Assembly: GCF_040436345.1 (NCBI RefSeq)
Contig: NC_133238.1
Location: 37,501 to 101,500 of the forward strand
DNA from: Pagrus major
Lineage: Eukaryota > Chordata > Actinopteri > Spariformes > Sparidae
DNA: 64,000 bases
Direction of reading: 5' to 3'
Within the stretch, counting starts at the first letter, position 1, and each line of letters opens with the position of its first letter. Positions 41,951-53,597 of the stretch are shown one piece after another. The translations under genes and the position numbers were made by a program. The notes beneath the pieces are model-generated. The model was not told where the DNA came from and searched no databases. It saw only the letters and a list, made by a program, of their open reading frames with translations.

Positions 41951-42539
41951 CCAAACAGTGTCTTGGAAGGAGAAGTGGGATCATGTAGACATAATGTACT
42001 GACATTGTGGGTTAAATGTTGGGTTTCAAACTTAGTTACTGTGCCCTCTTCCAAGGTTGTATTAATTTATTTCATGGTGCTGCATTGTGACAGGCAGTGT
42101 GTGCACGAGAGATTGAGATTCTCTTCTGAAAATTCTGACACCACACTCAATACAGTGAAATTCAATGAAATCAGAATTATTGCTTTAGTAATATTTGGCC
42201 TATGTATGTATATATTTATGTAGCACTTTTGTTTCTATTCTTTCTACCAGTTACTACTTATTTTATTGTAGCCTACAACAGAGTTAGGAAGTCCCTATAA
42301 CAGATATATTCCTGTGTTGCAGAAGAACCTCAGCGATATTGATGAAAAATGACGGGCTCTGACTGCCATTGTTTTACATACATTCAAACTAAAACTTACA
42401 TAAATATTAATTTAAATGATGCTGGAGAAGCCACATCATCTGCCTTTGTCTGCATGTTTGTATTGCAGTGTAAATACAGCAATATTATCTGGAGAAACCA
42501 TCTTTGTGTTCATTGAGAAATTCTTAATGCCTGTTACTA
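41951..42539. other. No recognisable feature
   Basis: AT-rich, short frames only. Confidence 0.5.
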
Positions 42540-42836
42540 ACCCAACATCTTCCCTTTCCCACCATTTTATACTTTCTCTTCCCCTCTTACTCTCTGTAGG
42601 TATTTGGAGCTGTAGGGCCTGGACCTGTACAAACCACCCTCTGCCCCATGATTCTGCTCAACACCATCTGTAATATTGTCATTATTGTTGTTGTTTCATT
42701 AGTATCATTGACATTGTCATTGTTTATTTCCTCCATCTTGCATCTAGTGGAAATGTGCTTTGCCACTCTCTCCCCCTCCCTCTCTCTAACCTGTATTTTG
42801 TTTTGACGCTATATAAATAAAATTGAATTGAAACAT
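42540..42836 (+). mobile_element. LINE 3' UTR/tail remnant
   Basis: Pyrimidine-rich sequence leads to GCTATATAAATAAAATTGAA followed by TTGAAAC, a 3' end of a type common in fish LINEs. A similar pyrimidine-rich 3' part follows the RT remnant at 43905-44340. No ORF. Confidence 0.45.
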
Positions 42837-42980
42837 TGGAATTCTTAATCTGTGTGATGGAAGATCTGAAAATGTAAATAAAGATGTAATAAACAGAAAG
42901 ACACACAATTACTGCTTTTGAACACAAAGTGTAATACTTTTTAATGATAAAACAGGTAACGTGGGTTCCACCCAAACTTC

Positions 42981-43263
42981 TTACTTCCAAATAAATAATG
43001 TGAGGTAGACAATGTAGACGAGCAGTAGACTTAACACCACGACAAAAAAGACCACGAGGAAAATAGTAATGGAGTTCTTTCCACAGCAGCACTATAAAGG
43101 AGGCAAAGGTAATCTGTCAGTCACTCTGGCCACTGTAATTCAGATTCTGTAGTCATGACCATTTTCTAGTGCAGCCACTTACCCCTGTCTTCAACACAAT
43201 AATAGGTGCTTGCACTTGTCCCATCAGATGTTTGCCCAGCCTCATAGGGGGGTGAGTGTTCAT
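42981..43263 (-). CDS. Possible two-exon small membrane protein (63 aa)
   Basis: Exon A (43263-43183) starts at an ATG and encodes 27 residues ending QAPIIVLKTG, with donor GGG|GTAAGT. Exon B (43091-42981) follows an acceptor TTTATAG and adds 36 residues: CCCGKNSITI, then a hydrophobic run of about 27 residues (FLVVFFVVVLSLLLVYIVYL) and a short K-end. Joined, the frame is open with a stop TAA. ATTAAA on the minus strand lies about 45 bases after the stop. The product would be a tail-anchored or single-pass membrane peptide. A possible further upstream exon (about 43495-43595, after acceptor TTTTATTTAG) is open in one frame. I do not recognise the family; the exon A frame has a less convincing alternative. 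Confidence 0.3.
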
Positions 43264-43904
43264 TATGAATGGGCTAGAATAGAAAAGGGAGTTTATAAGT
43301 TAGATATTGTATTATGTTACTTTATATCATAGCTCACTTTTACAAGAGTACCAGGAAACATGTAAGGATGTATGTTATACAGGGTAATTACAGTCTCGGT
43401 GGTTTTGCTCATGAATTGGCAAGAGTAGAGTATGAAGTGTACAAGTTCAACATTAAATGAAGACAGCACACATCTACATGAACACAAGAAAGTAAAGACC
43501 TATTTTTCACAGGGTGACTAATGGTAGCCATTATCATTGTGGTCCACCGGAATGAGGATTTGTTCCACGCAGGTTGGTTGCATGGTGGTGTAGACTCTAA
43601 ATAAAAACAAAACTGTTTACGTCAAACCAATCCCTGAAATTCCACACGTTAGAAACATTTTTGGCCTGTCACATACAGCGTTGTAAATTTTTCTTCCGGT
43701 CCACACAGGTGGCTGGTTAATACAAACAAAGGAGCATAATTAAAAACATGTCTTGATAGCATTAATGATTATCCAGTCATTTTGTGTGTGTGTGTGTGTG
43801 TGGAAGCACAGTATTGTGTGCTCACAGGTGTCTATACCTCAATGTCCTTGATGTCTGTAAGGTACACCTGTCTTGGAGTCAGCCTTCACAAGAAGTATTG
43901 TATT

Positions 43905-44345
43905 TTAATTGTTTGCTATTACCCTGCCAGAGCACTACACTCTCAGGATGCAGGCTTACTTGTGGTTCCCACAGTCTTTAAAAGTAGAATGGGAGGCAGA
44001 GCCTTCAGCTATCAGGCTCCTCTACTGTGTAACCAACTTCCAGTCTTGGTCCATGAGGCAGACACCCTCTCTCTGTTTAAGAGTAGACTTTTTGACAAAG
44101 CTTACAGTTAGGGTTGGCTCAGCTGAACCCTGAACCATCCCTTAGCTATGCTGCTATAGGCCTAGACTGCTGGGGGATGTCCCATGATGCACTGAGCTTC
44201 TATTTCTTTCATTCCCTCTTCATCTGTACACATGCATGTCCCACTGATGCCTGTTGCTATTCCAATATCTTCCCTTCCCGTAGTTCTCTGCTTTGTCCCC
44301 TCAGTATAAGTCTGACAAAGGACCCAACCTTTGCACAAACTCCTA
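43905..44345 (+). mobile_element. LINE RT C-terminus and 3' UTR
   Basis: The frame ending at 44111 reads SQDAGLLVVPTVFKSRMGGR, FSYQAPLLCNQLP, and DTLSLFKSRLFDKAYS, the usual tail of L2/CR1-group RTs. The 3' UTR follows (CTGCTGGGGGATGTCCCATG). A (GT)n tract lies just upstream at 43783-43802. Confidence 0.65.
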
Positions 44346-44820
44346 ACATGAAAAATTAATTTAATAATGAGTAATTGAACTTGTGGCACAAATTACCACC
44401 ACACTCTTACTCTCACGCTCTTACTTTCATGTTCATAAATAATGCTCCCCTCTTTAAAAAATTACATTTTATTTTGTCCTTGCTAAATACAAAGACACCA
44501 CTATATAGTATAGTACATGATGCCCTCAGAATTATCATACCAGTGCTGTGTTATATAAAACAGCACAATCAACTCCGTCTGTGTTTTTACAGTAGAGGAG
44601 ATTTTAAAGACTAAATGGGTGTCGATTTACCATATCAAATTCAGAAAACACACCTTTGATTTCACACAAAATATAACTTTGGAAAAAAGAAACAAAAAAG
44701 CGGGCAAAAACCTTGCGCTAAAATTCAAAAATACCTGATTTTGCGGCAAATATTTCTGAAAAGTTGCAATGAAGTTGCGGGAGCAAGTCAAAGTTGCGAA
44801 AAAAAAGTAAAAAGGGTCAA
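44346..44820. other. No recognisable feature
   Basis: AT-rich with a short repeated theme AAGTTGCRR near 44760-44800. Confidence 0.45.
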
Positions 44821-44855
44821 TGACGTCGGAACAACGTCAAATTCGCGGTGATTGG
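44821..44855 (+). promoter_or_regulatory. CRE and inverted CCAAT box upstream of the 45-kb gene
   Basis: TGACGTC (44821-44827), a second CGTCA at 44835 and ATTGG (44851-44855) are clustered about 200 bases before the proposed first exon in locally GC-richer sequence. Promoter role is inference. Confidence 0.4.
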
Positions 44856-45339
44856 TCAACTGGAGGGACCTACCTCTCAGGTAAGCACCCTACATCTCGT
44901 AACCGGATGTGCCGCCCACAGTCTCCTTGCATATGCTTTCATGCACAGTGTCGCTTGTTTATAGCAACTTAAACCCGTGGCGGGCGCTAAGTGGTTAATT
45001 TGTTCCGAAATTGGAGAAGTCTGAGTCACTGCGCTCTGCTACAGCTAGGGAAAATAATGGCATATGTAGAGGTAAGATAGCTCACCTGACTTTGTCGTTC
45101 CATTAAAATGAACGTGTCAGATAGTGTTTGTTCTGCATGAATTATTTCAAACTGCAGAATGAAAATTTTAAAACTTTAAAACATTAAAGAGTCCTATTTC
45201 CACTACATTGTCCTTAATTGTTGTTATATCTTCTATAGTAATTCTGACAAAGAACATCTATTTTACTATGAACTTTTGCTACTTGATATTTAGCCCATAA
45301 AGCCAGCACATATGAAATAATATTAAATATAAAATATTT

Positions 45340-45975
45340 CCATTGCTGAAACCTGCAGGGAGAGAAGAGGGTGCATGTGTAACAACGTGTCTTCATGCAG
45401 TGGTCTGACATTATCTGATTATAACTGGATTTATTGAGCAAGCCTAATGATAATAATAACAAAAAAATAATAGTTGCTTTGTAATTATATTGCATTAATA
45501 TAACATGAGGGTTCAATAGACAGTAGTCAATTACTCTTGATAAAAAGAAACACCAGGGGGAGACAGATCCACTTTATAGGACAGTATTTCTGTCACTGTG
45601 CGGCTTCACATGTTAAGTTTCCTGTTTATCAGCTCTCATGTGACTACACTATCCACTCAGAGTCCAATGTGAACCAATTTCAACACATTATTATAGCTGT
45701 TTTAAAGATGCTTCTGGAAATATGTAACATGTTAATGCTAAATGTAAAACACTAGTATGAAAATAGGCAGTTGTAGATATACATGTAAAATACAACATTT
45801 TATAAATCAAATGAATTAACTTGAGCTGAAACACATGAATTAACATAACCTTGAAGTTAATATGATAATGATAGAATTAGTGAAAATAGTGAGGGAGAGA
45901 AGAGGGTGTGACAACTTGTGAATATATAGAGGTCTGAGTTACTATTATCTCCAAACAAGGGCAGTTATTGTGCAA
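45340..45975. repeat. Direct repeat in intron 1
   Basis: GGGAGAGAAGAGGGTGCATG (45358) returns as GGGAGAGAAGAGGGTGTGAC (45894) with loosely matching sequence for about 90 bp, period about 535. Confidence 0.5.
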
Positions 45976-46819
45976 ACCTCAGCAATTCAGTTCTGTGCAT
46001 AGTAATAAACATAACAACAATGACAAGCAAAACATTTTAACAACTGTCAATCAGGTGAGATGATGCCACTTTTGAAAACATTTTTCTTGGACAAAAAAAG
46101 TAGCAATTCGCCTAATTTTAGTGCAAAATTTGACATGATTAAGATTGTATTTCTGTAAATCATCATGTTATTTTTTCCATCTCTTCCATTTGAACACAGA
46201 GACCAGAGAAGGCCGAAGCGCAGAAAAATCCTGTGCCAGCAAAGTCTCCTCACCCCAGAAGAAGGCCCAGCAATAAAACAGCTGGGCATCAGTGTCCTAT
46301 TTGTGGACTTACGTGGATATAATGCAGCATCTCAAAGTCACAGAGAAGGTGAAAAACAAAGAAGAGCTCAGTCTTTTAAGGAAGTTGGCTCACAGACAGT
46401 AAATATTTTGGAGATATTACCATTCACACACACACGCACATGGAATGGGGACTTTTTTAATATTACAGTGATAAATCCATAATGAATTGAGCAATCACAG
46501 AACATTAGATACAGCTGAGGCCATGCAGGTGCAGCATGTTTCCACAGGAGAGAGGGAACCCACAGACCTGCTCCATTTGAAACTGCTGCCTGACCCACAA
46601 CAACACACTTGGGATTCCACTCCTCATGCTGTCGACTTTAGTTTGCCAACAGTGTCAGAACCTTCTTGCTCATAACAACACACAACAACAGGAAGAAAAT
46701 ATGCAGTGAAATGGGCAATCAGTGAATCCTGCAAACACAGTGGTAGTGCTGAAGGTAAACAAAGATGATTTAGATTCTTCCAGACTGTAAATCATGCAAA
46801 GGTCATATGGGAGTCAAAG

Positions 46820-48335
46820 ACCAAACCAAAGGGTATTGTAGGAGGACACTTAAACATTCAAAGTATTATTTCAAAACAAGATCAGGTTCAACACCTACTA
46901 ACAGACTCCAATGTAGATTATTTATGTTTGATTGAAACATGGCTTAACTGTAATATCCCAACACATATGACTGAAGTATCAGGTTATGTATGCTTTAGGA
47001 AAGTTAGATTGATGGGCGGGGGGTGGGGAGGTGGGGGGGTGGCGGTTGTGGAGCAATGATTTATATAAGAGAGAGTTTTAAATGTGTTGAAATTAATCTG
47101 GACACACCTTTAGAGTGTAATGCTATTAATGTAGTGTTGTCAACAAAAACGAAATTTAATATTGTAACCCTATATAATCCTCCCTCACATGGTGTCTCAT
47201 TTTACCAAGATCTAGACGAACTACTTAAACAACTAAATTGTAGCTGTGAAACTATATTCTTGGGAGACTATAATATAAACTGGTTGGACAAAGGCAGCAA
47301 GCAAAAATTAAAAACAATTTATTCAAACCATAATTTTCAGCAAATAATTAAAGGACCAACGAGACTTACTAAAGTCAGCAAAACCCTTATTGACTTGGTC
47401 TTCACTAATAGAACTGAGAGAGTGACAAAGACATACAATTTAATCACAGGCCTGTCTGACCACAATATGGTTTTAATAGTTAGAAAACTTACCAAAAAAC
47501 GTCTAAAATCCTGGTGCAATGGTAAACCAGAGTTTGCAGGTATTCCAAAGAACAAAACAACACAATTTGAAAATGAGTTACGATATATTAATTGGGACGA
47601 TGTTATACAATCTTACAATGTAAACACCTCTTGTGATACAATGATGAAAACATTTACTGATCTGATGCAGAAATACATTCAGAAATTGAAACAGCCATGA
47701 CGTTCCAGGGCTTCACCATGCTTAAATAAGGATATTCACCAGATAATGAAGAAAAGAGATCTCGCAAACAGTCATTGGTAACAAGAAATAATTCAGACAC
47801 ACTTATTTTCAAAGGCTTAAGAAATAAGGTAACAAAGGAGTTGCGTATGGCAAAAAGCTGTTACTTTATGCAACTAATTGCTGACTCAAAAGGGAAAAGC
47901 ACAGCACTCTGGAAACATCTAAATATTTTGACTAATCGGGCATCAAATATGAAAAGATCTAACGTGGAACTGAATATAAATGGAAGAGTTGGTAATGATG
48001 TTTTGGAAATTTCAAACGAATTTAATACTTTTTTCATTAAATCAGTTGAGGAACTGGCGACTAATTTCTGACCAATTGAGTTCGAAGACATACAGAGAGA
48101 TCTCTCGACTTCTTTTCATATTAAAGAGGTTAATCAAGGTTAATCAGTGAAATTGGTAAAGTTATAATGCAGTTAAGGCAATCTAAAGCTAAGGATTATT
48201 TTAGATTAGATACTTTATTTATTAAAAAACACGGTTCTGTTGTTCAAGTGCCAGTGACTCATGTAGTCAACTGCTCTATCAGAAGTAATGAATTTCCTGA
48301 GCCCTGGAAAAAGGCAATTATAACAAGGGAAGATA
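46820..48335 (+). mobile_element. LINE fragment: apurinic-type endonuclease and RT start
   Basis: The sequence opens with GIVGGHLNIQS and VDYLCLIETWL (46838-46948), the N and E motifs of a LINE endonuclease. The open frame 47023-47700 continues IFLGDYNINWL (second Asp) and GLSDHNMVLI (the SDH catalytic block). After a stop, 47775-48071 carries the linker (SNEFNTFFIKSVEELATNF), and 48160-48330 the start of the RT (LDTLFIKKHGSVVQVPVTHV, EPWKKAI). It ends abruptly at a TTAGGG run. It lies in the same sense in an intron of the 45-kb gene. Confidence 0.8.
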
Positions 48336-48357
48336 GGGTTAGGGTTAGGGTTAGACA
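48336..48357. repeat. Short TTAGGG array at the LINE break
   Basis: GATAGGGTTAGGGTTAGGGT joins the broken LINE to sequence before the hAT MITE. G-rich strand is plus. Confidence 0.8.
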
Positions 48358-48368
48358 TACAGTACAAC

Positions 48369-49760
48369 CAGAGGTGTCAAGTAACGAAGTACAAATACTT
48401 TGTTACCTTACTTAAGTAGAAATTTTGGGTATCTATACTTTACTGGAGTAATTATTTTTCAGCCAACTTTTTACTTCTACTCCTTACATTTTCACAAAAT
48501 TATCTGTACTTTCTACTCCTTACATTTTAAAAATAGCCTAGTTACTCGTGAAATTTTGCTGCACCTCTGATGCGCCTTTGGAGAGGCACAGTATTGGCGA
48601 ACCGAATCAGTGTGAACGGATAAGCCGGCGGAGCGGGGGCGTGTCGGTCTGGTGTTCACTGTCTGATAACTGTACAGATCCTTCACTCAACAAAATATAG
48701 ATACAAAGCAACGTTACATGACCATACAACAGTAACGTAGTAACTGGTTGTGTCTTTGGCAACTTATATGAGTAAAAAAATACCGCAGTTATTCGTGGAG
48801 AAGTCCGACCGACTCTTCGTCACATTTCTGCCCGAAAAACAGCGTCCCCGGCAAAAAACTTTAACTCGCCAAATGTTTGTTGCGGTGAAGACTTCAATGA
48901 ACTTTCCCCCATAAACAGCCTCCCTCCCCGCAAGTGATAGAGTCAGACAGCATCCCGTTTACTGATGGCGATTATGTAATTAAGAGAAAAACGTAACTTT
49001 GTCATTTTCCAGGATGTTTGGTGGGTCAGGATCCCAATCACAGCACATTATAACAGCATCCATATGATTATAAACAGTCAGCGGATACATGTTTAGATTA
49101 ACAGGAGGACACCGGGGAAAAAACATTGAAAAAAACACACACGTCATCATCATGACGTGTACCGTCACGCCTCTTTTGGAGCTGCGGCGCCGACTTTCTG
49201 TGTGAATTACACTCTTTTACACTCTTTTTTGTATGTACTTTAAAAAAAACTGTTTTCTAATGTAACATTAACTTGATATAGACATTAAAAAATGTTTTAA
49301 TACATAATCCATGTCTTATTATAAATTAGGTTGTTATGGTATCAATCTGAAAGGTAAAACCATGGAATTTTACTCAATGGCCTTTGTGCCCTGTCATGTG
49401 GCCTTGGTGCCCCTAAAATGACGAAATTCCAACCCTGTCCGACACCCTATTGGTTTGTACGCGATCCATCGCCCCATAACATTATAGTCATTATGGCCTT
49501 TAGAAAAATGTTTTTTTGGGGAGGTGGGGTAGTGCACTATAGGCCCCTGTGGCGCAGCCTAAGCTTTTGTCCTTAATGGCATTTGTTCCCCTTACATTAC
49601 TTTTACTTTTATACTTTAAGTAGTTTTGAAACCAGTACTTTTACACTTTTACTTGAGTAAAAAGCTTGAGTTGATACTTCAACTTCTACAGAAGTATTTT
49701 TAAACCCTAGTATCTATACTTCTACCTGAGTAATGAATGTGAATACTTTTGACACCTCTG
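48369..49760. mobile_element. hAT-type non-autonomous element (1.39 kb)
   Basis: CAGAGGTGTCAAGTAACGAA and the complement of its start (GACACCTCTG) form the ends; the subterminal AGTACTTT/AAAGTACT-rich sequence is typical of an abundant fish hAT family. The flanks (AGTACAAC and GTGTTAAT) do not match, so one flank has been replaced, possibly with the TTAGGG event at its left. Confidence 0.75.
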
Positions 49761-49787
49761 GTGTTAATCACACCAACTAAATGTTCC

Positions 49788-49825
49788 CCACAATCCCCAC
49801 TGGAGCATTCCAGTGGGGATTGTGG
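49788..49825. repeat. Perfect 17-bp inverted repeat at a splice acceptor
   Basis: CCACAATCCCCACTGGA and its exact complement TCCAGTGGGGATTGTGG with a GCAT loop. The acceptor CCAG (49810-49813) of the proposed third exon lies in the right arm. Confidence 0.85.
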
Positions 49826-50341
49826 TTGCAGAGGACTCTGATAACACAATAATATTGCAGCACAGTCCTGCCACAAGACGGAGAGCTGACAACACCTCTC
49901 TTGCCCAAGTAAGCTATGCTGATTGCTATACATCCTTTCAGAAAATTTACACAAATTTTAATGTATTATCCATTGAAGCACAAGGTTGTGCTGTCTTACC
50001 TTAGACACAGCTCTGCATATTGTTGACAGTATCTCCAACATACAAGTGTAGTGTGCTTGCAGACAAGTGTTAACATTGATTTTATATTATTGTATTTTTT
50101 ACTGTCACTTAGATGATTGAAAATGTTCTAAAGAACAAACCTGGAGGAGAGAGGATCATCAATGAGTATGCTCGGACAAAAAGCCTAACAGATAGCAGAC
50201 GGCGTGACATGGTCAAGATATTGGTTGCACATATGACAAGTGAACATGGGTATGTTGAAATATTTATTTCATTCACAACTAAAATGTTTTTTTATGCACC
50301 ATCCACGCCTAGTTTGCTGAAGGTGTCATTTACACTCCAAT

Positions 50342-53300
50342 TAGAGCTGGGCGATATGGGAAAAAGTCATATCACAATATTTTTTTTTATATCAGACGAT
50401 ATCGATATATATCACGATATAAAACAATTCACTATTTTGTGAATTTTAAATGTTCCCTGCTACTCTTAATTGAGATATGAAGATATCAGAAGGTTAATTT
50501 TTAATTAAATATTTATTTTCTGTCAAAGGTGAACATGACATGTAACACACATCTTAAATCTTTCAAGTTTAAAGGAGAACATAAACAAAACAGACATTAT
50601 TTTGTCAATGTCAAATGAATAAAATAGTATCAAAATATAATTAAATTTTCAGAAACTCTCCTTTGTATACATTGTTTTAAATATTGTTTTTTTAAGAACA
50701 AACAATAAAATAGAACAATAAATAGCCAAAAAAATGTCTTATACTCTCAGTGCAATTTCAAGCAGCTTTCAAAGACAACATAAATAAAATAGACATTGGC
50801 TCAACTGTTATCAGATGCTCAGAAAAAAGGCACAAGAAATCCCAATGAGTGCAGTACTGTCTCTCAGTGCTGTCAATGTTTTGGGTCAGACAGACATAAG
50901 CCTACACTAGATTGCGGGTGAGGAAGACAAGTCTATCCACTGCTTCCAGTTTTAAAGCTGCCCTGTTGCAGGTCACAATATTACCCCCTGTGCTAAATAC
51001 CCTCTCAGAGGGGGTGCTGGTCGCCGGGATGCACAAGTAGCGCTTTGCCAGGCAGCTCACTCTTGGGAAGTTTTTTTCATGGATTTTCCACCACTGCAGT
51101 GGGTCCATTTCACTGTCCGCATCTGGTGCCAGCAAGTACTTGTCAAGCTCACTTTCCACTGTCTCTTTGTCAGTAAGTCCTGTGCTGGTGGTGGGACATG
51201 ATTTCTTAAAGAAACTGCCCAATGATTTTCGCTGTTTCTTCTGGGTGGGTAGCACTGCAGCAGCTTCTGCCCCTTCTTCTCCTGGTCCCTCTGTTCTGGC
51301 TGAAGTGGACGGGTCCTGGTTTCCCTCCAACATCTCAGACACTGCTCTCATTTTGATGGCATCAATCTTTTCTGGCTTGGTGTATTGTACCTTAAAACGT
51401 GGATCCACCAAGGTTGCAACATCAAGCAGGTCATCTGTTTTCTGGTCAGCATACTTTTCGTCCAGGTATGCCATGACTGTCATCTTCATGTCCTTTGTGA
51501 GTTGTGATTCATCGTCAGAAGTTTTCAGAATCTGTGTTTTGAAGAGATGCAGCATTGGCTTCAGGTATGACACACTCACATAACATTCACCAGAGAGTGA
51601 ATCAGTGAACTCCAGTAGAGAATTCAGGGCCTCATGCATAGCCTCCAGCACTTCTAGGTCTTGCCAGGAGGGAACCAAGTGCCTGGTCTTCTTATCTGCA
51701 CCCAGTACCTGAGAGATGGCTTTCTGTTGTTCCAACACCCTCTCAATCATTTTCTGACGTGAGCCCCACCTGGTGGGTGACTCTGTCACCAGCTTGTGTT
51801 GGGGTAGGTGAAACTCTTCCTGAGCAGCAGCCAAGTCTCTCTTCTTCTTCCACGAGAAAGAGAAGGAAGCCACCACTTTCTTACAAACACCCACAGCTCG
51901 CTCCACCCTCTTGTCTTTTCCTGCTCTCTCTGAGGAAAAAAGATAAACAGCATAAATTAAACTGTTGTTATTTTACAGTATATATTGTTCCTGTTTTTGT
52001 GTCTCTTGTTTAAATTGATATTTTACATATCCTTGTTTTTTTATACTTCTTGTTTACTATTTGTTATTTCCTTATTCTCTCTATTTTTGCTATCACTTTG
52101 TTGCTGTATGCTAATGTGGGATTTCAAGCTCATTCCTCCTTATTTATTTGAGCTGGACATTTCTAAACATTTCCTTAACAGTTCCTAGTTTCTAAAGTAA
52201 TTAGGAACTTAAATAAAACAATTTAGGAATTGAAATTTACATAAATATTCAATTAATCAAAAAAAAAAGATTACTTACAGTAATGTGAAAACATCCAACA
52301 GTACAATAAGTTAAATGCTAAGTTAACATGCCAGAATTTAATCACCCTGTCCAGATTTTGTTATTGTTTGCATATTGCAACACTGTACATACATTTATTT
52401 TTTATATATGATATTGATGAAATTACAAATTATTTCAGCAGAGGCAGGGATATATACAGCAGAGGGGGGCTTACCAACAGCTGAGTGAAGTCGATGCCCA
52501 AAGCATTGCAGCCGAGTCCAGTTGTTGAGGGATGTGGCCTTGACTATATTCGTCCCACTGTCTGTTGTGATGCAGACTTGTTTGTCTTCACTCAAGCCCC
52601 AGGATGCAAGTGCTTCTGACAGTCCTGCAGCAATTATTTCACCTGTGTGGTCTTCCGGAAAGTACACCGTTTGAAGGCATTTGCTTATCAGATTCCAGTC
52701 TTTGTCTATGAAGTGGGCAGTGAGGCTCATGTATGGCTCAGATGTGCGACTGGACCACATATCTGACGTGGTAGCAAAGTGTGCTACATTTTGCAGTTCT
52801 TTCTCGACTCTCTCTCTACACTCATTATACATCTGTGGGAGTGTGGTGTGGGAGAAATGTTTACGCCCAGGTAGTTTGTAACGAGGGTCCACAACTTTTA
52901 GCATCCACTTGAACCCCTTATTTTCCACTGTGCTTATTGGTAGCATGTCTTTTGCAATACAATAAGCTACTGCATTTGTTATATCACGGTGTCTCTTCGA
53001 TTTTTTGTCATAAGGTATGACACTGGATAAAGGAGACTCTATGGTCTTCTGTTGCTGCTGCACAGGCGTTGTTTTGGGGGGAAGACTAGTACTTGTTCCG
53101 GGCTGTGTTTGTAAAAGTTCTCCGTGCTCAAGCGGGTGGCGCTGCTTCAGGTGATGGAAAAGATTAGTGGTATTCCCCGTCTTTGTCGGAACATGTGCTT
53201 GACATAATTTGCAGTGCACACTGCTCTGTTTCGTGTCGGACTTTAAAAAACCAAAATGCCTCCACACCACCGAACTTTTCGGGCCCTTCTTGTCAACGAT

Positions 53301-53597
53301 GTCATCCCTTACGTCTTGGGCTTCCGTCATTTCCTTCGTCGGAGCACTCATTTTCTTTTTTTTAAACTGCTGCAGCAGCACAAACAAACACGCCGCGACT
53401 AGCTGCTGGCATGGCTCTATTCCAGCCACGTGATTGGTTCAGTGCGGCGCAACTCTCGTTGTCATTGGCTATTCGTATTGTCTGTCAAAATATGGACGAA
53501 TGTAATCTATCGAAAATTATATCGACCATGTTTCATATCTCTATCGAGGAAAAGTTTTCATTGATAATTATCATTATCGTTTTATCGCCCAGCCCTA
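50342..53597 (-). mobile_element. Apparently autonomous hAT transposon (3.26 kb)
   Basis: Ends TAGAGCTGGGCGATATGG and the inverted ...TATCGCCCAGCCCTA, with the 8-bp duplication ACTCCAAT on both sides (50334-50341, 53598-53605). The subterminal parts hold several ATATCG/CGATAT words. The transposase gene inside reads without a break on the minus strand. It lies antisense in an intron of the 45-kb gene; removing it restores the intron. Confidence 0.95.
50902..53351 (-). CDS. hAT transposase, two exons, 634 aa, intact
   Basis: Exon 1 runs 53351-52475 (ATG at 53351, chosen because no ATG lies upstream in this frame), exon 2 runs 51929-50902. The intron is GT/AG (GTTG|GTAAGC ... TTCCTCAG|AGAG) and the 1905 coding bases are an exact multiple of three. 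A BED finger spans about residues 26-73 (C47, C50, H66/67, H72). D197 in TTSDMWSS and D264 in CITTDSGTN are candidates for the first two catalytic acids; C283/H286 follow as CxxH. The C-terminus has the hAT dimerisation block: DPLQWWKIHEKNFP, LAKRYLCIPATSTPSERVFS, GGNIV. It would bind the element ends and cut in the nucleus. Closest to ZBED1-like transposases. Low-complexity EGAEAAAVLPTQ linker before the block. Confidence 0.92.
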
